37,274 nt of DNA from Methylobacterium sp. J-090 (GTDB taxonomy: Bacteria > Pseudomonadota > Alphaproteobacteria > Rhizobiales > Beijerinckiaceae), in NCBI RefSeq assembly GCF_022829345.1, contig NZ_JAKSXV010000061.1, positions 1 to 37,274 on the forward strand. The letters run 5' to 3'. The position numbers and the translations under genes were made by a program. Each line of letters starts with the position of its first letter. Position 1 is the stretch's first letter. The notes under the pieces were generated by a model. That model had not been told where the DNA came from and made no database searches. It saw only the letters and a program-made list of their open reading frames with translations. Shown here piece by piece: positions 1-7,724 of this stretch.

Positions 1-99
1 TCCTGGAAGGTGTGGGGACCCGCGTTTTACCGCCTCACCGACATGATCAAGCGGAGCCCGTATCAGAGCGAGAACCGTCGGGGATCGGGCGTTCCGTGA
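1..99 (+). CDS. 3' end of an unrecognised gene (partial)
   Basis: An open frame enters from the left edge and ends at a TGA at 97-99, giving 32 residues that begin SWKVWGPAFYRLTDMIK. The aromatic and basic composition looks like a real protein C-terminus rather than a GC-rich shadow frame, and the frame converges on the Rieske gene that ends at 192. I do not recognise the family. Since the 5' part lies outside the window, even its being coding is an inference. Confidence 0.4.
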   Translation, partial: SWKVWGPAFYRLTDMIKRSPYQSENRRGSGVP

Positions 100-191
100 G
101 GCACTCGCGATCGGCGTGTCCGCAAGGTTGGGCCGGAAGCAAACGACCGTCAGCGCAAGGGTTCACCCCCCCAATCTCGCGGGCCCGGGCC

Positions 192-549
192 TCACGTCAG
201 ATCGCGAGACCCGATCCGCACGTAGACGTCCGCGCCGCGGGAGCGGACCGGATAGGTGACGAGGGGGCGAAAATCCCAGCCCGGCGAGACCGTCCCGTCC
301 GCCAGGGTGAACCACGCCAGGTGGCGCGGGCAGAACAGCCGCCCCCCGGAGCAGCGGCCCGCGGCGAGGTCCGCCCCCTCGTGCGGGCAGGCCCGCTCCG
401 TGGCGAACAGCCGACCGCCGTCCCGCACCAGCAGGAGATGCCGCCCGGCCACGAAGACCGGGAGCAGCGCGCGGCCCGCCAGCGCCGCGCGCGCGCAGGC
501 GCGGACCCAGACCTCGCCCCCCGAGAGAGGCTCGACCTCCAAGAGAGGC

Positions 550-578
<29 letters not shown>
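192..578 (-). CDS. Rieske [2Fe-2S] ferredoxin-type protein
   Basis: A 128-residue protein with a Rieske cluster motif: C-P-H near residue 64, then C-P-R-H about 20 residues later, spacing typical of Rieske ferredoxins that pass electrons to oxygenases. It has no signal peptide, membrane anchor or catalytic domain, so it is probably a cytoplasmic carrier or a small regulatory/redox subunit. The ATG at 578 lies inside the 3' end of livF (overlap 29 nt), which makes it the last gene of the minus-strand run. No oxygenase is present in the window, so its electron acceptor is unknown. It might serve the molybdenum hydroxylase encoded upstream, or an oxygenase elsewhere. Confidence 0.85.
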
Positions 579-1246
<668 letters not shown>

Positions 1247-1254
<8 letters not shown>

Positions 1255-2056
1255 CGCTCGTCTCCCTGGCGGCCCGGGCCGCGTCGCGGGCGGCGCTGCC
1301 CTGGCCGAGATAGGCCTCGATCACGGCCGGGTCGGCCCGGATCGCCGCCGGCGGCCCTTCCGCGATGAGGCGGCCGTAGTTCAGGACGACGATGCGGTCG
1401 GACACCTCCATCACCATGGGCATGTCGTGCTCGACGAGGAGGATCGTGACGCCGCGGTCGCGGATCGAGCGGATCAGCCGCACGAAGACCTGGGTCTCCG
1501 AGGCGTTCATGCCCGAGACCGGCTCGTCGAGGAGGAGCATGGCGGGCTCGGTGGCGAGCGCCAGGGCGACCCCGACGAGGCGCTGCTCGCCGTAGGCCAG
1601 GGCGCCGGCCTTGTCCTGCGCCCGGGCCGAGAGCCCGACCGTGTCGAGGAGGTCGCGGGCCCGCGCGCGCAAGTCCGCCTCGCCGGCGCGGTCGCGCCCG
1701 AGGAGCGTGTCGACGAGGCGCGACCGGCCCCGGCGGTGGAGGCCGATCATCACGTTGTCGAACACGGTGTCGTCGGGAAACACGCTGGTGCGCTGGAAGG
1801 TGCGGCTCAGGCCCAGCCGCACGATCTCGTGCGGCTTCAGGCCCTGCAGGCTCGTCCCGCGGAAGCGGACCTGACCCTGGCTCGGTTTGAGGAAGCCCGT
1901 CATCACGTTGAACGCCGTGGTCTTGCCGGCCCCGTTCGGGCCGATGAGGCTGACGATCTCGCCGGGATGCACGTCGAAATGCAGGTCGGCGATGGCGGTG
2001 AGGCCGCCGAAGCGCACGCCGACATGGTCGACGGAGAGGATCGGGGCGGGGCTCAC
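1247..2056 (-). CDS. livG: branched-chain amino acid-type ABC transporter ATPase LivG
   Basis: A 269-residue ATPase with Walker A GPNGAGKTT at about residues 39-47, the long LivG-type insert between Walker A and the signature, a degenerate signature (LAYGEQR) and Walker B LLLDEP. The degenerate signature is normal for LivG. I chose the GTG at 2054-2056 because it forms a GTGA overlap with the livM stop and places the first beta strand at the usual position; the longer upstream frame merely reads through livM in another frame. Confidence 0.95.
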
Positions 2057-3084
2057 GACCGGACCTCCACGGGCAGGGGGACGGGCGCGGGGGCGCGCCG
2101 CCACGCGAAAAGGCGGGCCAGCCCCGGGACGATGCCGCGGGGCATCACGAACTGGATCACGATCAGCACGAGGCCGAACACCATCCACTGCGCCTCCGGC
2201 ACCATGACGGGGCGCAGGGCCACGGGGAGCAGGCCGAAGATCAGGCCGCCCACGATGGGGCCGAGGAGCGTGCCCTTGCCGCCGCCCACCACCATGATGA
2301 CCATGGTGACCGTGGTGGAGAACAGGAACACGTCGGGATCGATGATGCGCAGGTAGTGGGCGTAGAGGCTGCCGGCGGCCCCCGCCATGGCCGCCGAGAT
2401 CACCGCCGCGAGGGTGAGCGTGCGGGTGGCGTCGATGCCGACGGAGAGCGCGAGGGACTCGTTCTCCTTGAGGCCCCGCATGGCCCGGCCGAACCGCGAG
2501 CCGACGAGGCGGGCGATGAGGGCGTAGCACAGCGTGCCGACCACGAGGACGAGGTAGTAGTTCTGCAGCTTGGTCCGCAGCACCGTGGTGCCGAGGCCCG
2601 GCAGGCCGAGGGTGAAGGGCGGAATCCCCGTGAGCGCCAGGGGGCCCTGCGTCAGCTCCACCCAGTTGAGGGCGACGAGGCGCACCACCTCGGCGAACGA
2701 GATCGTCACGATGACGAAATAGGCGCCGCGCACCCGGAACGACAGGCGCCCGACGAGGTAGCCGCAGGCGGCCGTTACCAGCACCGCGAGCAGAAAGCCC
2801 ACGGCGGCCGGCCAGGGCGCGTGCACGACGCGCAGCCCCCCGACGATCTCGATGTCGAAGCCCAGGCTGGTGAGCGCGCTGACATAGGCGCCGATGCCGA
2901 AGAACGCGATGTGGCCGAGGCTGAGCTGCCCGGTGAAGCCGAGCAGCAGGTTCAGGCTCATGGCCGCGATGGTGACGATGCCCGTCGTGATCAGGGCGTT
3001 GAGGAGGTAGGGCTCGTTGCCCAGCGCCAGCGGCAGGGCGACGAGGGCGGCGAGGAGGGCGAGGGCGGGGAGATGCCGGGTCAT
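2053..3084 (-). CDS. livM: branched-chain amino acid-type ABC transporter permease LivM
   Basis: A 343-residue polytopic membrane protein. It carries the LivM hallmark stretch NLLLGFTGQLSLGHIAFFG near residues 45-65 and multiple hydrophobic helices, then a short basic, proline-rich cytoplasmic tail. It forms the transmembrane channel with LivH. The ATG at 3082-3084 overlaps the livH stop as ATGA. Length is normal for the family. Confidence 0.95.
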   Translation of the reverse strand: MTRHLPALALLAALVALPLALGNEPYLLNALITTGIVTIAAMSLNLLLGFTGQLSLGHIAFFGIGAYVSALTSLGFDIEIVGGLRVVHAPWPAAVGFLLAVLVTAACGYLVGRLSFRVRGAYFVIVTISFAEVVRLVALNWVELTQGPLALTGIPPFTLGLPGLGTTVLRTKLQNYYLVLVVGTLCYALIARLVGSRFGRAMRGLKENESLALSVGIDATRTLTLAAVISAAMAGAAGSLYAHYLRIIDPDVFLFSTTVTMVIMVVGGGKGTLLGPIVGGLIFGLLPVALRPVMVPEAQWMVFGLVLIVIQFVMPRGIVPGLARLFAWRRAPAPVPLPVEVRS

Positions 3085-3953
3085 CCGATGCGCTCCGCCT
3101 TGGCGAAGAGGCCCGTCGGCTTGAAGACCAGCACCGCGATGATGATGAGGAAGCCCATGGCGTCGCGGTAGCCCGACGAGATGTAGCCGGCGCCCAGTTC
3201 CTCGGCCAGCGCCAGGATGAAGCCGCCGATGGCCGCCCCGGTGATGCTGCCGAGCCCCCCCAGGATGACGATGGCGAAGGCCTTCAGCTCGGCCATGCCG
3301 CCCATCTGCGGGAACACCACGTAGACGGGGCCGAGCAGGGCGCCGGCGGCGGCGGCGAGGCTCGAGCCGATGGCGAAGGTGGCGGTGTAGACGAGGCGCA
3401 CGTTCACCCCCATCAGCGCGGCGGTGTCGTGGTCCTGGAAGGTCGCCCGCATGGCGAGCCCGAGGCGGGTGCGGTTGATGAGCCCGTAGGTCAGGACGAT
3501 GAGCGAGACGGCGGCGCCCAGCACGAACAGGCGCAGCCACGAGACCGAGACGGGGCCGAGCTGGAGCGGCGCGTCGGGGAACGGCGTCGGGATCGATTTG
3601 GCGACGCCGCCGAACAGCCAGAGGGTGCCCGATTGCAGGACGATGCCGGCCCCGATCATCACCAGCATGGTGGTGTCCATGTCCGCACCGCGCAGCGGCC
3701 GCAGCAGCACGAGGTCGAGGACCGCCCCGAGCAGGAATCCGCCGAGGATCGCCGTCGGCAGGGCCGCGAAGAAGCCGAGCCCGAGGGCCGTGACGGCGAG
3801 GTACATGACGTAGGCGCCCACCGTGTAGAGCGCGCCGTGGGTGAAGTTCACCACGTTCATGATGCCGAAGATCAGGGTTAGCCCGATGCCCAAGAGGGCG
3901 TAGGTCCCGCCCAGGATCAGGGTGTTGAGGAGGTGCTGGAGGAATTCGGTCAT
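3081..3953 (-). CDS. livH: branched-chain amino acid-type ABC transporter permease LivH
   Basis: A 290-residue polytopic permease starting MTEFLQHLLNTLILGGTY, with the LivH hallmark IFGIMNVVNFTHGALYTVG near residues 28-46 and the EAA-like cytoplasmic region late in the protein. The start at 3953 is chosen by homology; frames extending upstream run into the repeat-filled gap. It is separated by 483 bp from the binding-protein gene, the only large gap in this otherwise tightly packed run. Confidence 0.95.
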   Translation of the reverse strand: MTEFLQHLLNTLILGGTYALLGIGLTLIFGIMNVVNFTHGALYTVGAYVMYLAVTALGLGFFAALPTAILGGFLLGAVLDLVLLRPLRGADMDTTMLVMIGAGIVLQSGTLWLFGGVAKSIPTPFPDAPLQLGPVSVSWLRLFVLGAAVSLIVLTYGLINRTRLGLAMRATFQDHDTAALMGVNVRLVYTATFAIGSSLAAAAGALLGPVYVVFPQMGGMAELKAFAIVILGGLGSITGAAIGGFILALAEELGAGYISSGYRDAMGFLIIIAVLVFKPTGLFAKAERIG

Positions 3954-4040
3954 GGAGGCCTCGCCTCTAAGCAGGTGATACGGTCGTCGGCTGATTGCTT
4001 CGGCCAGTCTCGTCAGCACGAAGTCAGCAAGCTTGGCGCG

Positions 4041-4356
4041 GGTCCCCTCTCCTGGAAGGAGAGGGACAGGGTGAGGTGTGTGACCTTTTCGGACATGTCC
4101 CACACCTCACCCCAACCCTCGCCTTCCAGGCAGGGCCATCGCAGAGGAACCGCGACGGGCCCCCTCTCCTGTTTGGGAGAGGGTTGGGGTGAGGGTCGTG
4201 GACTCTCCGGAGAGTTCGCACACCTCACCCCCGCCCTCTCCTTCCAGGAGAGGGGGCCTGTCGCGACCGTTCGAAGCGCTTTGCCTCGCCGTTCGAACGC
4301 CGGGAAAACTCATCCGCGATCGCCCTCCCTGAAAAGAGAGGGAGCCTGTTCCGACT
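4041..4356. repeat. cluster of REP/BIME-like palindromic repeats
   Basis: The 483-bp gap between livH and the binding-protein gene has no convincing gene. It holds about five copies of a roughly 40-bp unit: a CCCCTCTCC...GGAGAGGG stem followed by a GGGTGAGG tail. Units at about 4041-4080 and 4156-4200 point one way; those at about 4100-4137 and 4220-4262 are inverted, giving two large inverted pairs, and a diverged unit sits at about 4320-4356. The layout resembles REP/BIME elements of other bacteria. Transcribed, it would fold into stable hairpins just downstream of the binding-protein gene. Confidence 0.85.
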
Positions 4357-4436
4357 GTGAGCTCCGAGGCGATCAGGCCGAAACCGTCTGAATCCGGCGA
4401 CTCGAAGTGGGGCCATCGAAGCCTTCTCAACTCGGG

Positions 4437-5588
4437 CTAGAGTTCGGGCACCATGACCTTTCCGCCGTCGATCTTGACGAGGTAGACGTCGGGCTTGCTC
4501 TGGCCGCTCTCGGACCCGGCGGGGCCGGCCTTGGCGAAGCGGATCGGGCCGTTCAGGCCGGTGAAATCCACCGACCAGAAGCCCTTTTTGATGGAGGCCG
4601 CGTCGGCGGCGCCGCCCTTCTCGATGGCCGCCGCGATGGCGCGGATGCCGTCGTAGCCGCGAAAGCTCTCGGTGACGCCGGCGAACTCGAAGCCGCGCTT
4701 CTTCCACTCGGCGATGAAGTAGGCGGTCGCCGCCGGGTTCGGGGTCTTCTCGGGATACCAGGGCAGGAAGGTGGTCAGGTGCATCGTGCCCTCGGCGGCG
4801 GCACCCGCCTGGGCGATGATCTGGTCGGGGTTCTGGGAGCCGCCCGTGGTGATGATCCGCTTCTTCAGGCCGAGCGCCGCCATCTGCTTGAACAGCAGGG
4901 TCAGCTGGTCGACGGCCGCCGTGATCATCAGGGTGTCGGCGTCCGACCCCTTGAGCTTGGACAGCTGGGCGCTCATGTCCTGCGCGCCCTGGTCCATGGT
5001 CTCGACGAGGCCGACGCCGACGCCCTTGCCCTTGAGCATCTTGCCGAAATCGGCCGCGGCCCCCCGGCCCCAGTCGTTGTTGATGGCCAGGAAATCGACC
5101 TTCTTCAGGCCGAGCTTCTCCACCATCGGGGCGAAGGCCTCGGCCTCCAGGGCCGAGGGCGGCGAGATGCGGAAGACGAAGGGGTTGCCCGAGGTGGTGA
5201 TCTTGCCCGACGACGAGGTCTCCACCAGCATCGCGGTCTCGTAATCGGCGAGCTTGGGCATCACGGCGAGGGTCAGGCTCGAGCCCCATGCGCCCATCAG
5301 CACCGGGGTCTTGTCGCTGGTGATGAGTTTTTCCGCCACCGCGGCGGCTTCCGTCGGGTTGCTCTTGTTGTCCTCGACGACGAGTTCGAGCTTACGCCCC
5401 AGCACGCCGCCCTTGGCGTTGATCTCGTCGGCGGCGATCTTGGCACCGTTGACCACGTAGGTGCCCGACGCCGCGAACGGGCCGGTGAGCGGCTCGTTGA
5501 CGCCGATGCGGATGGCCTGCGCCTGAGCGACGCCCGCCGACAGGACGAACGCGAGGGTGAGGGCTGGGGTGGTGAGGCTGCGCGTCAT
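4437..5588 (-). CDS. LivK-type periplasmic substrate-binding protein
   Basis: A 383-residue Peripla_BP_6-type receptor. A signal peptide covers about residues 1-24 (hydrophobic run ending AGVAQAQA), followed by IRIGVNEPLTGPFAASG, the typical first strand and ligand-loop region of HAAT binding proteins. It would capture the substrate in the periplasm for LivHMGF. It lies 40 bp downstream of the molybdenum hydroxylase 2Fe-2S subunit gene, so receptor, transporter and oxidoreductase are probably co-expressed. The ligand cannot be deduced; the family binds amino acids, amides, urea and aromatic acids. Confidence 0.92.
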   Translation of the reverse strand: MTRSLTTPALTLAFVLSAGVAQAQAIRIGVNEPLTGPFAASGTYVVNGAKIAADEINAKGGVLGRKLELVVEDNKSNPTEAAAVAEKLITSDKTPVLMGAWGSSLTLAVMPKLADYETAMLVETSSSGKITTSGNPFVFRISPPSALEAEAFAPMVEKLGLKKVDFLAINNDWGRGAAADFGKMLKGKGVGVGLVETMDQGAQDMSAQLSKLKGSDADTLMITAAVDQLTLLFKQMAALGLKKRIITTGGSQNPDQIIAQAGAAAEGTMHLTTFLPWYPEKTPNPAATAYFIAEWKKRGFEFAGVTESFRGYDGIRAIAAAIEKGGAADAASIKKGFWSVDFTGLNGPIRFAKAGPAGSESGQSKPDVYLVKIDGGKVMVPEL

Positions 5589-5628
5589 GGGGGTCTCCGG
5601 ATTCGTCTGCGAAAAGCGGGGCGATACG

Positions 5629-6855
5629 TCAGGGGCGGCGGCGGACACCCCAGGCGGCGAGGCGGCGGCGCAGGGGCGCCGTGAGGGCGGCGAGGAGCCA
5701 GCGCAGGGGGTTGAGCCCGGCGGCCGGCGGGGCCGGGGCGCCGGACAGCCGCGCTTCGAGGTTTGCGGCGAACGCGGCCCCGAGGCGCCCGGCGAGGTCG
5801 CGCACGAGGCCCGGCCGGCCGAACTGCGCCAGGGGGCCCTTGAGGGTGTAGCCGACGGCGAGATCGATCCGCGCCGTGCCGGGGGCCTCGCCCGGCCCGA
5901 CGCGGTAGCGGATCTCGCCCTGGGTGGCGGAGCGCCCGCCGGCGTCGCTGCCCGCGCCGAGGATGCGTCCGCTGCGGGCCGCCTCGTCGCGAAACATCCG
6001 GGCCCGGCCACGGAAGCGCGCCGCGATCGGCCCGATCCGCACCTGAAGCGCGCCCTCGACCACCTCCGGGGACGGCCGACCCGTCAGCACGGCGCCGGGC
6101 AGGCAGGCGGCCACGGCCTCGACGTCGCCGAACACGGCGAAGACGGTGTCGGGCGGGTGCGCCACGGTGAAGGCCTGGTCGAAGCGGTGGGCGGGCACGA
6201 AATCGGCGTCGAGATCGGCGATCTGCGGCGCGGCCTCGGCCTGCGCCACGGGCCGCAGGGGGGTGCGCGCCGCCTCCGCCGCAGGGCCGGACGGGGTGCC
6301 AAGGCGCGCGCCGACGGGGCCGAGGCCGCGCCGGTCGCCCGTGGTCGGGGCGATGCCACGGGCGCGGCGCTCGGCGATGACGCTGCGCACCGCCCGGACG
6401 ATGCCGACATAGCCGGTGCAGCGGCACAGGTTGCCCGACAGGCCGGCGCGGATGCGGCGCTCGTCGGCGTCTGGCAGGCGCAGGACGAGGTCGCGGGCGG
6501 CAACCAGCATGCCGGGCGTGCAGTAGCCGCACTGGAGGGCGTGCTCGCGGTTGAACGCGGCCCGCAATTCGCCCGCGATCGGATCGTCGTCGAGGCCCTC
6601 GACGGTGGTGATGTCGGCCCCGGCGCAAGCCCCGGAAAAGGTGAGGCAGGCCCGCGCCGGCTCGCCGTCGAGGAGCACGGTGCAGGCGCCGCAGATTCCG
6701 TGCTCGCAGCCGAGATGGGTCCCGGTCAGGTCGAGTTCTTCGCGAAGGACGTCGGCGAGATGCATGCGGGGTTCCGCCCGCAGGGTCACGGCCCGGCCGT
6801 TCACCGTGAGGGCGAGGGGCACCCGGTCGTCGCGCAGGGCGGAGGGGGTGCTCAT
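5629..6855 (-). CDS. molybdenum hydroxylase 2Fe-2S subunit fused to a CoxG/SRPBCC domain
   Basis: A 408-residue fusion. Residues 10-160 form the small iron-sulfur subunit of the xanthine oxidase family, with plant-type cluster cysteines C50, C55, C58, C70 and helical-domain cluster cysteines C109, C112, C144, C146. After a variable linker (about 165-215), residues 220-370 match the CoxG/SRPBCC fold, and a basic C-terminal tail follows. The usual small subunit is only about 160 residues. CoxG anchors CO dehydrogenase to the membrane in Oligotropha-type systems, so the fused domain may tether this enzyme to the membrane or help it mature (inference). The ATG overlaps the stop of the FAD-subunit gene (ATGA). 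Confidence 0.9.
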   Translation of the reverse strand: MSTPSALRDDRVPLALTVNGRAVTLRAEPRMHLADVLREELDLTGTHLGCEHGICGACTVLLDGEPARACLTFSGACAGADITTVEGLDDDPIAGELRAAFNREHALQCGYCTPGMLVAARDLVLRLPDADERRIRAGLSGNLCRCTGYVGIVRAVRSVIAERRARGIAPTTGDRRGLGPVGARLGTPSGPAAEAARTPLRPVAQAEAAPQIADLDADFVPAHRFDQAFTVAHPPDTVFAVFGDVEAVAACLPGAVLTGRPSPEVVEGALQVRIGPIAARFRGRARMFRDEAARSGRILGAGSDAGGRSATQGEIRYRVGPGEAPGTARIDLAVGYTLKGPLAQFGRPGLVRDLAGRLGAAFAANLEARLSGAPAPPAAGLNPLRWLLAALTAPLRRRLAAWGVRRRP

Positions 6856-7724
6856 GCGGCCTCGCTGACGGGGCGGGTCGAGGGGGCGGGTCGCGCCGCC
6901 TGGGCGACGGCCCGGGCGAGGATGGTGACGTGGACGTGGCGGTCGACGGCGTCGGTCATCCCGGCCTCGCGCAGGACCCCGTCGGCGGCGCGCGGATCGA
7001 ACCGTTCGGCGAAGTCGGGCCCGATCCGGCCGCCGAACAGGCGGCCGGCCTCGGCGACCACGAGGGGCGCCCGCTCGATGGCGCCGATCACCACCCGGCC
7101 GCGCCCGGTTTCGGGCTCGATCCGCACGGCCCCGATGGCGTGGGCGAACTCGCCGATCTTGGCGCAGTGCTTGACGTAGCCCCAGGCGGTGCCGGGCGTC
7201 AGCGCGGGAATCCGCGCGGCCACCAGCATCTCGCCGGGGGCGAGCGCCACGTCGAGGGCGCCGGTGACGAAGGCGTCCAGGGGCAGGCGGCGCCGCCCCG
7301 AGGCCGCGGCCAGCTCGACCTCGGCGCCGAGCGCGATGAGCGAGGTCACCCAGTCGGCGGCCGGATCGGCATGGACGAGGGAGCCGCCGATGGTGCCGCG
7401 GTTGCGCACGGGCCGGTAGGCGATGGCCGCGGCGACGCGGGCCAGGGCGCCGCCGGTGAGGTCGGGCACCCGCCCGTCCTCGATGTCGGCGTGGGTGACG
7501 CAGGCGCCGAGCACGAGGGTGTCGCCCTCGACGGCCGCCCGGCGCAGCTCGGGGATGCCCGTGATGTCGAGGACGAGGTCGGGCTCGACGAGGCGCAGGT
7601 TGAGCATCGGGCCGAGGGATTGGCCGCCGGCCATGAGCTTCACCTGCCCCTCCGCCCCGGCGAGCCGGTCGAGGAGGGTGGCGAGGTCGGCGGGGCGCTC
7701 GTAGGCGAACGGTGCGGGTTTCAT
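6852..7724 (-). CDS. molybdenum hydroxylase FAD-binding subunit (CoxM-like)
   Basis: A 290-residue protein of the CO dehydrogenase medium-subunit type. The FAD-binding signatures AGGQSL (residues 32-37) and TIGGSLVHADP (111-121) are both intact. It carries electrons from the iron-sulfur clusters to quinone or another acceptor. Four-nucleotide overlaps with the genes on both sides indicate a coupled three-subunit enzyme. Length is normal for the family. Confidence 0.94.
   Translation of the reverse strand: MKPAPFAYERPADLATLLDRLAGAEGQVKLMAGGQSLGPMLNLRLVEPDLVLDITGIPELRRAAVEGDTLVLGACVTHADIEDGRVPDLTGGALARVAAAIAYRPVRNRGTIGGSLVHADPAADWVTSLIALGAEVELAAASGRRRLPLDAFVTGALDVALAPGEMLVAARIPALTPGTAWGYVKHCAKIGEFAHAIGAVRIEPETGRGRVVIGAIERAPLVVAEAGRLFGGRIGPDFAERFDPRAADGVLREAGMTDAVDRHVHVTILARAVAQAARPAPSTRPVSEAA

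Noticed and set aside
3954..4440. Small coding frames in the repeat gap
   Set aside because: Frames on both strands translate the palindromic repeats (PSPSRQG-, SFQERG-like) and have no independent support.
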